From assembly GCA_021773095.1 (NCBI GenBank), contig JAJFKR010000006.1:62001-126000 (forward strand): a stretch of DNA of 64,000 bases, given 5' to 3'. The translations under genes were made by a program, and so were the position numbers. The notes below the pieces were generated by a model. That model did not search any database. It saw only the letters and a list, made by a program, of their open reading frames with translations, and was not told the origin of the DNA. This stretch comes from Woeseiaceae bacterium. Its GTDB lineage: Bacteria > Pseudomonadota > Gammaproteobacteria > Steroidobacterales > Woeseiaceae. This document shows positions 7,907 through 16,205 of the stretch, in pieces (position 1 is the first letter of the stretch; every line of letters starts with the position of its first letter).

Positions 7907-9007
7907 ATGAGCATTAAGTGGATTTTATCGAAACTATTTGTGCGCCTACTCCTGCTCTCTTTATTAACAACCATCGCTCTGGCCGCGCCGGTCGCTGCCG
8001 ATGAGTCTCCAGAGGTCATTCCGCTGATCGCGGTTGATTCGTACGCGACCACAGCGCTATGGACGCTGGTGTTTGTCGAGTATTTCATCCCCGAGGTTGA
8101 CCGGCGACTGGCTGAAACCGGCCATTATCAAATCCGCTGGAACAAGGCCTTCGGCGGCGCTATCGCGAAGACTCGCGGTGTTCTTGACTCACTCGAGCAC
8201 GATCTGGCGGATATTGGCATCATCACAACGCCGTATCATCCGGACAAAGTGCCGTTTCATAATCTTCCCTATGCCACACCGCTGGTGACCTCGGACATCG
8301 GTCTGGTTGCGCGTACGATGTCCGATCTGGTTAAAAAATACCCGGTGCTCTCTGAGCAATGGGCTGATCACAAGCTCGTTTTTCTCACGACCGCCGGATC
8401 CATCGACACTTACCAGGTGTTGACGAATTACCCGGTGAAAAAGCTGGACGACTTCAAAGGTCGCAAGATTGCCGGCGTAGGGCTGAATCTGCGTTTGCTC
8501 ACCGGACTGGATGCCGCCCCGGTCAACAGCGGCATCAGCGATTGGTACAACAACCTGGCGACCGGGCTTATTGACGGCGTCATTGGGTGGATTGAAGGCA
8601 GTATCGCCTACCGCCTTTATGAAGTAGCGCCGTACATGGTTGACGTTCGCCTCGGCGCAGTCGCGACCAAGGCCATCACGGTGAATCAGAAAACCTGGGA
8701 CCAGTTGCCTGAAGAGGTTCAGAGGGTGCTGGTTGAGACCGCCGAAGACTATCGTGACGAGTTGGCGCGTGAGACAGATCGTCGCGCCGCGGTGAGTCGG
8801 GCCCGCTACCTGGAAGAGGGCGGTGAGATTGTTGTGCTGACAGACGAGCAACGGCGAGCCTGGGCAATGGGGCTTCCGAATATCGCGGCAGACTGGGCAC
8901 AGGACATGGAAGAGCGCGGCTTGCCGGGCAGCGCGATTCTCAAAGACTACATGGACATCATGCGCGCCAATGATCAGCCGATTATGCGTCACTGGGACCG
9001 GGAGTAA
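7907..9007 (+). CDS. TRAP transporter substrate-binding protein, DctP family
   Basis: A signal peptide (MSIKWILSKLFVRLLLLSLL, cleaved near VAADES) leads to a DctP-type periplasmic binding protein. Seen are the RWNKAFGGAIAKTRGVLDSL opening, the conserved substrate-arginine region LDDFKGRKIAGVGLN, and the late ATKAITVNQKTWDQLPEEVQ segment typical of the family. A longer frame begins at a TTG upstream, but the ATG at 7907 gives a proper signal peptide. It overlaps dctQ by one base (TAATG). The ligand is probably a carboxylate; its identity cannot be read from sequence. Confidence 0.9.
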   Translation: MSIKWILSKLFVRLLLLSLLTTIALAAPVAADESPEVIPLIAVDSYATTALWTLVFVEYFIPEVDRRLAETGHYQIRWNKAFGGAIAKTRGVLDSLEHDLADIGIITTPYHPDKVPFHNLPYATPLVTSDIGLVARTMSDLVKKYPVLSEQWADHKLVFLTTAGSIDTYQVLTNYPVKKLDDFKGRKIAGVGLNLRLLTGLDAAPVNSGISDWYNNLATGLIDGVIGWIEGSIAYRLYEVAPYMVDVRLGAVATKAITVNQKTWDQLPEEVQRVLVETAEDYRDELARETDRRAAVSRARYLEEGGEIVVLTDEQRRAWAMGLPNIAADWAQDMEERGLPGSAILKDYMDIMRANDQPIMRHWDRE

Positions 9008-9540
9008 TGGTGAGTGAGAAACCCAATATTTTGAGTCGTCTGTTTTCCCGCTTTGTTGCCGGGCTTAACAGCGCAGGTGGCGTACTGATCTTTGGGTTGG
9101 TCGTCATGATCAACCTCGATATTTTTTCTCGCTTTCTGTTCAACGCGCCCATCGATGGTGTTACGGAGCTGGTCGAGCTTTCGATCGTCGCAATTGTTTT
9201 CTTGCAGCTTGGCGACGCTGTTCGAAACGGACGCCTCACCCGCTCCGATGGTTTATACAACAAGATCAAAGACAGGAACCCGCGCCTTGCCCACGCGATG
9301 GGGGCGTTCTTCGACCTCGCCGGTGCTCTGTTTTTCATGACTTTGATTGCTGGCTCTATCCCACGATTCATCGACGCCTGGGAACGCGGTTATTACGCTG
9401 GCAACAAGGGCATTATCGTTATCCCGATCTGGCCGGTGCGCCTCATCATCGTGGTAGGAGCCGTGACAGTGGTGTTGGTTTTCTTCGGGCTGATGAGAAA
9501 ACACCTGCTTGCACTGGCGGCCAAAGGTGACGAATCGTGA
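9007..9540 (+). CDS. TRAP transporter small permease, DctQ family
   Basis: The 177-residue protein has four hydrophobic helices, and the family signature is recognisable after helix 1 (FSRFLFNAPIDGVTELVELSIVAIVFLQL). DctQ forms the membrane unit with DctM and is needed for sodium-driven uptake. The gene lies between dctP and dctM with overlaps on both sides, a standard P-Q-M order. Confidence 0.9.
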   Translation: MVSEKPNILSRLFSRFVAGLNSAGGVLIFGLVVMINLDIFSRFLFNAPIDGVTELVELSIVAIVFLQLGDAVRNGRLTRSDGLYNKIKDRNPRLAHAMGAFFDLAGALFFMTLIAGSIPRFIDAWERGYYAGNKGIIVIPIWPVRLIIVVGAVTVVLVFFGLMRKHLLALAAKGDES

Positions 9541-10856
9541 CCGGTATCGAAATAGGGCTGCTCTCTGTTGTCGCGATTCTTATTCTTATTTACGCGGGTA
9601 TGTACGTGCCTGTGGCACTCGGTCTTGTCTCGTTTTCCGCGGTTTGGTATCTGCGTGACGGATTGGAAGCGCCGATTTACCTGGTAACGCTCGCGGCCTC
9701 AAACGGCCTCGAAGATTATATTTTCGGCGTGATCCCGCTGTTTGTCCTGATGGGGCTGCTCGTCAGTCACGCGGAAACCGGGCGGGATATTTATCAGGTC
9801 GCGAATCAGTTGTTGAATCGAGTGCGTGGTGGTCTGGGCGTTGCGACGGTTGCGGCGAATGCCGTATTTGCGGCGATAACCGGCGTTAGTATTGCGTCCG
9901 CATCCGTATTCACACGCGTTGCCGTTCCGGAAATGATGCGCTTTGGTTATACGCCGAGGTTTGCCGTCGGCGTGGTCGCGGGCAGCTCGGTACTGGGTAT
10001 GCTGATACCGCCAAGCGTGATGCTGATCATTTACGCGATCATCACCGAGCAATCGGTCGCGGCGTTGTTCAAAGCCGGAATCGTCCCAGGGCTGCTGCTG
10101 GCGTTCTCCTACATCGTTGCTATCGTGGTCATGGCGACGTTTTTTAAGACATTTGTCGGCGGGCAGGATGCACAAAATAGCGATGCACCCATTGTCGAGA
10201 AGATGTCGGGCCGGCAAATGTTCGGCAAGACCACACCGCTTGTGGTGTTGATTCTGCTCGTGCTTGGCGGCATTTACGGTGGTGTTTTCACTCCTACAGA
10301 GGCCGGTGCGGTTGGCGCATTAGGTGCGTTAATCATCGCCGTTCTGAAGAAAAAACTGGACCGCACGGTGTTGTGGGATGTACTGGTGGAAACCGGTCAC
10401 ATCGTCGCGTCCATACTGATGTTGATCGTCGCGGCGACTATGTACAGCCGCATGCTGGGAATATCAGGGCTTCCGAATGAGTTGGGCGAGTGGATCTCCT
10501 CAGCGAATATCGGTTTCTACGGCATTTTGGCGGTGTACGTCATGCTGTTGATCATTCTCGGCACTATTCTGGATACGACTTCCATAATCCTGATTATGGT
10601 GCCGCTGTTCATACCGATTCTTGCGCCTTACAAGATCGATCTGGTCTGGTTCGGGATCATCACCATCGTTGGTGCGGAAATCGGATTGCTGACACCACCA
10701 CTGGGAATATCGTGTTACGTCATCAAGTCGACGCTCGGCGATGACCGCATTACGCTTTACGACATTTTCGCCGGAGCCTTCCCGTTCGCGGTCATTATGT
10801 TCCTGGTGTTGATTCTGCTGATTGCGTTCCCGCAATTAAGTTTGATGCTGGTATAG
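9537..10856 (+). CDS. TRAP transporter large permease, DctM family
   Basis: The 439-residue protein has about twelve to thirteen hydrophobic segments. It carries the DctM hallmarks: VIPLFVLMGLL near residue 65, ITGVSIASASVFTRVAVPEMMRFGYTP with its helix-breaking loop, and GSSVLGMLIPPSVMLIIYAI. The start is a GTG overlapping the dctQ stop by four bases. It is the transport core of the TRAP system and probably ends the operon, as the next gene is convergent. Confidence 0.92.
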   Translation: MTGIEIGLLSVVAILILIYAGMYVPVALGLVSFSAVWYLRDGLEAPIYLVTLAASNGLEDYIFGVIPLFVLMGLLVSHAETGRDIYQVANQLLNRVRGGLGVATVAANAVFAAITGVSIASASVFTRVAVPEMMRFGYTPRFAVGVVAGSSVLGMLIPPSVMLIIYAIITEQSVAALFKAGIVPGLLLAFSYIVAIVVMATFFKTFVGGQDAQNSDAPIVEKMSGRQMFGKTTPLVVLILLVLGGIYGGVFTPTEAGAVGALGALIIAVLKKKLDRTVLWDVLVETGHIVASILMLIVAATMYSRMLGISGLPNELGEWISSANIGFYGILAVYVMLLIILGTILDTTSIILIMVPLFIPILAPYKIDLVWFGIITIVGAEIGLLTPPLGISCYVIKSTLGDDRITLYDIFAGAFPFAVIMFLVLILLIAFPQLSLMLV

Positions 10857-10862
10857 AGACAA

Positions 10863-10890
10863 GAACGGCCGAAAATATTCCAGGCCGTTC
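10863..10890. terminator. Hairpin at the convergent dctM / dehydrogenase junction
   Basis: GAACGGCC pairs perfectly with GGCCGTTC across a 12-base loop, and the right arm overlaps the stop codon of the opposing gene. No clear T-run follows on either strand, so it is a weak intrinsic terminator at best. Confidence 0.45.
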
Positions 10891-11950
10891 AGATGGCAGC
10901 GGCTATGGACTTGCCCAGTTTTTCGGTATCCGCATTGCCGCCCATATCAGGCGTCAGGTTGTCGCCTTCGCGCAGGACATTTTCCACGGCGCTCATGATG
11001 CTGTCATGCGCATCCCGGTGACCCAGGTGATCGAGCATCATCGCACCGGCCCAGATAGTGCCGATCGGATTGGCGATTCCCTGGCCTGCAATATCCGGCG
11101 CTGAGCCATGTACCGGCTCAAACATCGAAGGGTGTTCCCCGGCCGGATTCAAGTTCGCGGATGGCGCGATGGCTATCGTTCCGGTACAGGCCGGCCCCAG
11201 ATCGGACAGTATGTCGCCGAATAAATTACTGCCAACAACAGTGTCGTAATGATCCGGCATGCGAACGAAATTGGCCGTCAGAATATCGATGTGATACTGG
11301 TCCACGGTGACGTCAGGATAGCGCTTCGCCATTCGAGCAAAGCGCTTGTCCCAATACGGCATTGAATGAATGATGCCGTTCGATTTCGTGGCGGAGCTGA
11401 GGTGTTTCGCCGGGCGGCTTTGTGCAAGCTCGAATGCGTATTCCAAAACGCGATCAATGCCGCGCCGCGTAAACACGCTTTGCTGAATGACTCTTTCGTG
11501 TTCGGTGCCCTCGTTTTCGATCCCGCCGATGGCTGAGTATTCGCCTTCGACATTTTCCCGCACGATCATCATGTCTATGTCGCCCGGTTTGCGGCCAGCG
11601 AGCGGGCAAGGTACGCCATCGAAGAGCCGTACGGGACGCAGATTGATATGCTGGTCGAATTCACGTCGAATCGGGATCAACAGTCCCCACAGCGATTCGT
11701 GGTCGGGTACGGTCGGGAAGCCAACAGCACCGAGATAAACCGCGTCGTAGGGACGCAGCTGCTCGATACCATCTTCGGGCATCATACGGCCGGTTTTTAG
11801 GTAGGTCTCGCAAGACCAGTCGAACTCCTGCCACTCGAAGTCTATGTGGTGTCTGGATCCGGCGGCTTCGAGGGCGCGCATGCCTTCTGGCATGACTTCC
11901 TTGCCGATGCCGTCGCCGGGGATTACGGCTATCTTTAGTGTTGGGCGCAT
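10889..11950 (-). CDS. Tartrate/D-malate dehydrogenase-like member of the isocitrate/isopropylmalate dehydrogenase family
   Basis: The 353-residue protein has the decarboxylating beta-hydroxyacid dehydrogenase features. These are IAVIPGDGIGKEV at the start, the substrate arginines in NLRPVRLF and MIVRENVEGEYS, the catalytic-site Lys segment SSATKSNGI, and the metal-binding VVGSNLFGDILSDLG. It then has the cofactor region EPVHGSAPDIAGQGIANP. The Asp typical of NAD-users is not in an obvious place, so the cofactor is left open. The length and the WGLLIPIRREFDQHINLRP segment fit tartrate/D-malate dehydrogenases better than LeuB. It is followed on the genome by the TRAP operon and preceded by an M24 gene, so it is likely part of the same catabolic unit. 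Confidence 0.8.
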   Translation of the reverse strand: MRPTLKIAVIPGDGIGKEVMPEGMRALEAAGSRHHIDFEWQEFDWSCETYLKTGRMMPEDGIEQLRPYDAVYLGAVGFPTVPDHESLWGLLIPIRREFDQHINLRPVRLFDGVPCPLAGRKPGDIDMMIVRENVEGEYSAIGGIENEGTEHERVIQQSVFTRRGIDRVLEYAFELAQSRPAKHLSSATKSNGIIHSMPYWDKRFARMAKRYPDVTVDQYHIDILTANFVRMPDHYDTVVGSNLFGDILSDLGPACTGTIAIAPSANLNPAGEHPSMFEPVHGSAPDIAGQGIANPIGTIWAGAMMLDHLGHRDAHDSIMSAVENVLREGDNLTPDMGGNADTEKLGKSIAAAI

Positions 11951-11956
11951 AAAAGA

Positions 11957-11979
11957 TCGCGCGCGGGGCGCGCTCCTAC
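11957..11979 (-). repeat. GTAG-headed REP-like palindromic element (copy 1)
   Basis: On the minus strand the element opens GTAGGAGC, followed by GCGCCCCGCGCGCGA, a GC-rich imperfect palindrome. It matches the two copies at 42964-43097 nearly base for base. It directly follows the M24 gene: the gene's TAG stop shares its G with the element's GTAG head, producing tandem TAG TAG stops. Such elements are commonly mobilised by RAYT transposases; none is in the window. Confidence 0.75.
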
Positions 11980-13223
11980 TAGTAGCTCATTCCGCAGCCG
12001 ATGATTCTGTCGGTCGGGAACTTGGTGATGATTTCGATGCCGGTGTCGGTGACAACGACTTCGTCTTCGAGGCGTACGCCATCGGATCCGTCCTCGTTGC
12101 CCGCGTAGGTTTCCAGCGCGAATACCATGCCGGGTTCGATTTCCACAGGGTGTTCGATGCTGTAGGCGCGTGAAATAATCGGAAACTCCCAGAGGCCAAC
12201 GCCAATTCCGTGGCCGTACTGCAATCCGAAGATCTCGTGTTCGTTCAGGGCACCCATCTGGCGATAGTCGGGCCAGCGAGTGACAACGTCGGCGGTTGTG
12301 CAGCCAGGTTTGACCGCGTCGATACCACCCAACTGAATCTCCAGACAACGTGCGTGCGTATCGATTTGTTTCTGCGATGGCGGGCCGACGGTGAAACAAC
12401 GGTAAACGCAGGTGTGATAGCCGTTAAACAGGGCAACGATATCCATAAAGATGATATCGCCCGGCTGCAACAGACGGTCGGAACTCAGGTGTGGGTGCGG
12501 ATTGGTACGATTACCGGATGTGACCTGAACGTTGTGAATCCACTGCGCACCCAGCCGATGCATTTCAGCAGAAGCGACGGCCTGTAAGTCGTTTTCTTTC
12601 GCGCCGGGACGAATCTCGCAGGCGATCGCATGAAACGCTGCATCGACAATCGCTGCACCGTGTTTCAGGATCATGATCTCGTCTTCATTCTTGATGGAGC
12701 GTGCGTATTGCATGACGCCCTGACCGTCGGCAATCGTGTAACCGTTGGCTTGCATGGCAAGGAGAATCTGCGATTCGATCACGTCGACACCGATGCGGAT
12801 TTTGCTCTTGTCGAGACCGAAATTGCCGAGAACCATGTCCAGGTCTTTCAGAAATCCGTCAGAGCAGCCCCAGGCTTCGGGCAAAGCCCCGAACATGGTT
12901 CCATGGGCCGGGAAGGTGTAATCCGCTATCCAGGGGCAGTTGAGTTTCTCGCTGGCCACCTCGGATCCGAAACCAAAGATATGTGGCGGACCGTTTCGTG
13001 GAATAATTGCGTAGCGGCCCATGTTGTCGATTTCAGGCGAGCAGACGGCGGTTGACGTTGAATAACGTTTGTTACCGGTATCGAAGAGCAGCAGACAGTC
13101 GATATCGAACGTGTCCATGTACTGTTTAATGCGGGCGACCCGGTACTCACGCATGCGGTTGAAATCCATGCGCTGCTCGTAGTCAACCTGCATCATGCCC
13201 TGCGTGCCTTTACGATACGCCAC
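11979..13223 (-). CDS. M24-fold (aminopeptidase P/creatinase-like) protein with altered metal site
   Basis: The 414-residue protein has an N-terminal creatinase-type domain (about 20-175) and a C-terminal pita-bread domain. Expected metal ligands are D-D-H-E-E. Here D261 (FMDIVALFNGY), H338 (QYGHGIGVG), E371 (FALETY) and E386 (RLEDEVVV) are in place, but the second Asp, 11 residues after the first, is C272. A paralogue at 26593-27894 has the same change. The start is GTG with AGGAG seven bases upstream. Its neighbours are a tartrate/D-malate dehydrogenase-like gene and a TRAP transporter, which suggests hydrolysis or lyase chemistry on a small metabolite rather than peptide trimming; that is inference. 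Confidence 0.8.
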   Translation of the reverse strand: MAYRKGTQGMMQVDYEQRMDFNRMREYRVARIKQYMDTFDIDCLLLFDTGNKRYSTSTAVCSPEIDNMGRYAIIPRNGPPHIFGFGSEVASEKLNCPWIADYTFPAHGTMFGALPEAWGCSDGFLKDLDMVLGNFGLDKSKIRIGVDVIESQILLAMQANGYTIADGQGVMQYARSIKNEDEIMILKHGAAIVDAAFHAIACEIRPGAKENDLQAVASAEMHRLGAQWIHNVQVTSGNRTNPHPHLSSDRLLQPGDIIFMDIVALFNGYHTCVYRCFTVGPPSQKQIDTHARCLEIQLGGIDAVKPGCTTADVVTRWPDYRQMGALNEHEIFGLQYGHGIGVGLWEFPIISRAYSIEHPVEIEPGMVFALETYAGNEDGSDGVRLEDEVVVTDTGIEIITKFPTDRIIGCGMSY

Positions 13224-13261
13224 TATTATTCTCCTAATTTCGAACGCTTATGTTCTGATTA

Positions 13262-13281
13262 TGGCGATAATTATATCGCCA
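13262..13281. promoter_or_regulatory. Inverted repeat upstream of the first M24 gene
   Basis: TGGCGATA and TATCGCCA are perfect 8-base arms around a 4-base AT spacer. The site lies 39-58 bases upstream of the GTG start at 13223 and between divergent genes. It resembles a dimeric repressor site; the regulator is not identified. Confidence 0.45.
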
Positions 13282-13358
13282 AATCGCGTATTATTGTCGT
13301 AATTTCGATTATTTTAAACTATTTGCCGACTTATCGCATTTATTTGAGGAATTTATTT

Positions 13359-14078
13359 GTGGCGCGACATTTTGCAATTGGGGACATTCACGGTTGCAGC
13401 CATGCACTGAAGGTCCTCCTGGACTATGCGGCACCGGGGTCGGACGATGTGGTTGTCACGTTGGGCGATTACGTTGATCGCGGACCGGATACACGTGCCG
13501 TTCTGGAGTTTGTCATTAATCTAGGCAGCCAAAACACTCTCGTGACGCTACGGGGTAATCACGAAATCATGATGCTGGACGCGCGCGAGAAGGAAAGCTG
13601 GCTCAGACCCTGGTTGCAGTACGGTGGCGAAGCGACACTGGCGTCCTATTCTCCCGGCAAGGGCAAGGCGGGATCATTTTCCGACATCCCGGCGTCGCAC
13701 ATCGATTTTCTCGAAAATGAGCTGCAGCCTTACTACGAGTGCGATTCGCACTTCTTCGTGCATGCGAACGCAAAGGCCGCTGTGGCACTGGAGGAGCAGT
13801 CGGATGCCTCGTTGTATTGGCAGAGATTTGGCGATTCAGCCCGGCACTGCTCTGGCAAGATCATGGTGTGCGGACACTCTGCACAGCGGTCCGGACTGCC
13901 GCTCGATCATGGTCACTCAATCTGTATTGATACCTGGGCGCACGGCGGCGGCTGGTTGAGTTGCCTCGAGGTCGAGTCGGGAACGGTATGGCAAGCGAAC
14001 GAGGCCGGTGAGAAGCGGAGTTTCAATCTGAACGAAATGGAGAATATTGATCGCGCTAGAATTGATCCACAAAGTTAG
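13359..14078 (+). CDS. Serine/threonine protein phosphatase-type metallophosphoesterase (PrpA/ApaH-like)
   Basis: All PPP-family motifs are visible: GDIHG near the N-terminus, LGDYVDRGP in the middle, LRGNHE after it, and GHS plus a late histidine-containing segment in the C-terminal third. These bind two metal ions and attack phosphoesters. At 239 residues it has the length of bacterial phage-lambda-type protein phosphatases. The chosen GTG (MARHFAIGDIHG) is preceded by TGAGGA at a usable distance; a TTG at 13323 would add 12 residues. Its 3' end overlaps the opposing sixA-like gene by 23 bases. Confidence 0.85.
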   Translation: MARHFAIGDIHGCSHALKVLLDYAAPGSDDVVVTLGDYVDRGPDTRAVLEFVINLGSQNTLVTLRGNHEIMMLDAREKESWLRPWLQYGGEATLASYSPGKGKAGSFSDIPASHIDFLENELQPYYECDSHFFVHANAKAAVALEEQSDASLYWQRFGDSARHCSGKIMVCGHSAQRSGLPLDHGHSICIDTWAHGGGWLSCLEVESGTVWQANEAGEKRSFNLNEMENIDRARIDPQS

Positions 14079-14553
14079 TCGCGCGTTTGATCTCACTGCT
14101 GTCGCGGCTTTCCTGCCAGAGAATTTTCCCGGCACCTTGTGCCGGCTTATCAATCTCGATCGCCAGCAAACTGCCATTCGGGATCAGAATGTCCTCGCCA
14201 ATAAGCCAGAGGACCAGAATGCTGGTGCAGGACTGGTGACTGCTGACGAGCACGTCACCGGCATCGAAATCAAGCTCGCCAACAAAGTTGACGATTTCAT
14301 TCAGTCTCGAACCTGTCTTCAGGTTTTGTGACGCGATAACCGGCTGTGCAAATTCCATAAGTTTCGCTGCAATATCAAGCGTTTGCCGGACACGAAGCAG
14401 CGGACTTGAGAAAATTCGAGTCACGCTTTGCAAATCGTCAATGCGAAGATTCACCACATCTTCGACCTCTTTGATGCCCCTGGCACTCAGCTCGCGATGT
14501 TCATCGGCTGCCGATTCAGCGGTCATTCCGTGACGAAGGATGAAGAGATTCAT
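14056..14553 (-). CDS. SixA-type phosphohistidine phosphatase (histidine phosphatase superfamily)
   Basis: The protein opens with MNLFILRHGMTAESAADEHR, the RHG catalytic motif in the SixA arrangement. It has the SSPLLRVRQTLDIA segment with the second substrate arginine and the distal catalytic histidine in VLVSSHQS. Its length of 165 residues matches SixA. The family removes phosphate from phosphohistidine in signalling proteins. It is convergent with, and overlaps, the Ser/Thr phosphatase gene. Confidence 0.85.
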   Translation of the reverse strand: MNLFILRHGMTAESAADEHRELSARGIKEVEDVVNLRIDDLQSVTRIFSSPLLRVRQTLDIAAKLMEFAQPVIASQNLKTGSRLNEIVNFVGELDFDAGDVLVSSHQSCTSILVLWLIGEDILIPNGSLLAIEIDKPAQGAGKILWQESRDSSEIKRATNFVDQF

Positions 14554-14568
14554 TGGCCGGTGTCGGCG

Positions 14569-15603
14569 CTAGACTTTTTGTGGCTGACCACTTGCCGCCG
14601 ATTTGATGATGGCCTCAGTGACCGCCGAGCCATGCACGATTTCGGCGCTCGGGATCAGGAACGGAGCGTCGCCGGTCGCCGCCTTGGCAAATCCATCCAG
14701 CGCGGCCCGGCTGACGTCAAATAATTCAGCATCCCAGGTCTCGGCCGGCCCTTTGACGGGCTTAAACGTGCAATTGCCGAAAAGACGCATGCGTCGCTCT
14801 TCAGAGGGCGCACCAGCGACGTGCGTCATACCTTCCAGTTTGACGAAGCCCTTGGTACCGTAAACTTGGAAATTGAAGCCGCCACCGGTCGCAGTCATCG
14901 TCGCCAGGTAGCCGGACATTCCTTCTTTCATTCGAAACAGGATCGACGTCGTATCGTCAGCGTCAACTTCCACAGCACGGCGAAAACTTTGCGCGTAGAC
15001 CTCGTCGATCTCGCCACACAGATCGATAAATCCGTCTATGGCGTGTACGCCCATGGGCGCGAGGCCGCCGCAGGGCGTTTCTTTCTTGTCAGCTCGCCAC
15101 GCGTCCGGTTTCAGGTACAGGGCGTTCGGGAAGGTCATGGTCGCTTCGCAGTGCAGGATAGTGCCGAGCTCTCCGGAGTTGATGAGCTCACGGAGCTTGG
15201 TGATTTCCGGATGGAAGCGGCGGTTGTAGCCTATACCGACGGTTATGCCCGCGGCATCAGCGGCTTGAATCGCAGCAGACGCGTCAGCCTTAGTAAGTGC
15301 GAACGGCTTTTCGCAAAAAACGTGCTTGCCGTTTTTCGCCGCGGCGATAGTTTGTGCCGCATGCAGTGAATTGGGTGTAACGAGGACCACGGCATCGATG
15401 TCGGGGTCGGCGATAATATCCTCGTACGAGGCGCGCAGGTCGAGATCGTGTTCTTTTGCGAAGTCCTTAGCGTCGTCGGAGAGGGAGCGCGTGGTTGCAG
15501 CGACGAACCGGATGTCATCGCTGACACCGGAAACGGCTTCGACCAGTGTTTTCCCCCACCATCCAAGGCCTATGATGGCAGCATTAATCATTTTTTTGCT
15601 CAC
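14569..15603 (-). CDS. Gfo/Idh/MocA-family NAD(P)-dependent oxidoreductase
   Basis: A Rossmann domain (about residues 1-125) begins AAIIGLGWWGKTLVEAVSG and carries the family EKP motif with its catalytic lysine (VFCEKPFALTKADA). The C-terminal alpha/beta domain (about 130-340) contains GYNRRFHPEITKLRELI and GVHAIDGFIDLCG. These enzymes oxidise sugars, inositols or other polyols and related ring compounds. The gene is alone between sixA and a divergent DoxX gene, with a 16-bp palindrome in the divergent gap. Confidence 0.88.
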   Translation of the reverse strand: MSKKMINAAIIGLGWWGKTLVEAVSGVSDDIRFVAATTRSLSDDAKDFAKEHDLDLRASYEDIIADPDIDAVVLVTPNSLHAAQTIAAAKNGKHVFCEKPFALTKADASAAIQAADAAGITVGIGYNRRFHPEITKLRELINSGELGTILHCEATMTFPNALYLKPDAWRADKKETPCGGLAPMGVHAIDGFIDLCGEIDEVYAQSFRRAVEVDADDTTSILFRMKEGMSGYLATMTATGGGFNFQVYGTKGFVKLEGMTHVAGAPSEERRMRLFGNCTFKPVKGPAETWDAELFDVSRAALDGFAKAATGDAPFLIPSAEIVHGSAVTEAIIKSAASGQPQKV

Positions 15604-15670
15604 AGTTTGATGAGTGGAACGCCCGAATTGCGTTGGGCGTCAGTATATCGCTAAAATCGGTGTTTTCCAT

Positions 15671-15686
15671 ATTTAATCGATTAAAT
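15671..15686. promoter_or_regulatory. Perfect 16-bp palindrome (candidate operator)
   Basis: ATTTAATCGATTAAAT is a perfect dyad. It lies in the 115-bp gap between the Gfo/Idh gene and the DoxX gene, 32 bases before the DoxX start. The position suits a regulator acting on both genes. No regulator is encoded next to it. Confidence 0.5.
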
Positions 15687-15718
15687 TAGCTCACAGTGCT
15701 GAAACTAAGGATCCTGAG

Positions 15719-16126
15719 ATGTTGCCGCTCGATGATTTGATTGCAGGTTGGTTGATGCTGGCAGCACGAGTCGCGATTGCCTCAGTATTTCTGGTCAGTG
15801 GCCTGCACAAAGCGATTTGGTTCAAAAAGGCGGCGGCCGAGTTTCGCTTGGACGGTATTCCGGCTGTTTGGCTGACACTGCCGGGGACTGTAGTCCTGCA
15901 TTTGTCAGCTTCCGCTTGCGTAATAATCGGCTACCAGACGCGCCTGGCAGCACTCGCCCTGGCGTTGTTTACCGTCGTTGCAACGCTGAAAGTGCATGCC
16001 TATTGGCGCTTGCCCGAAGCACAGCAATTGGGGCGAAGCCGCATAACAATGGCGAATCTGGCGATAATCGGTGGGCTGTTATTGCTCGTGGCCGTGGGAC
16101 CGGGACCTTTGGCATTGCAAATTTAA
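15719..16126 (+). CDS. DoxX-family small membrane protein
   Basis: The 135-residue product has four hydrophobic helices and the DoxX opening pattern, a first helix followed by the charged loop GLHKAIWFKKAAAEF. It shows the later HAYWRLPEAQQLGRS loop common in DoxX/MauE-like proteins. The family is associated with respiratory or thiol-related membrane complexes and often has no settled role. It precedes the 2-oxoacid dehydrogenase cluster by 80 bp and may or may not be co-transcribed. Confidence 0.75.
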   Translation: MLPLDDLIAGWLMLAARVAIASVFLVSGLHKAIWFKKAAAEFRLDGIPAVWLTLPGTVVLHLSASACVIIGYQTRLAALALALFTVVATLKVHAYWRLPEAQQLGRSRITMANLAIIGGLLLLVAVGPGPLALQI

Positions 16127-16136
16127 GGCTATCGTA

Positions 16137-16178
16137 TTATCGATAAATACCGTAAAATGACTCATCTATCGATAAATG
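16137..16178. promoter_or_regulatory. Direct repeat of a palindromic TATCGATAAAT box
   Basis: The 11-mer TATCGATAAAT occurs at 16138 and again at 16167, 29 bases apart. Its core TATCGATA is a perfect palindrome, extended to TTATCGATAA in the first copy. The pair lies just ahead of the E1-alpha gene. Two helical-phased repeats at a promoter suggest a cooperative regulator, which is inference. Confidence 0.5.
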
Positions 16179-16205
16179 ACAGATAACAGATAACAGGATA
16201 CTCGT

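Noticed and set aside
11979..13223. Identity as the DMSP lyase DddP
   Set aside because: DddP is an M24-fold protein with its Asp metal ligands retained; this one has Cys at the second Asp, and the surrounding motifs differ.
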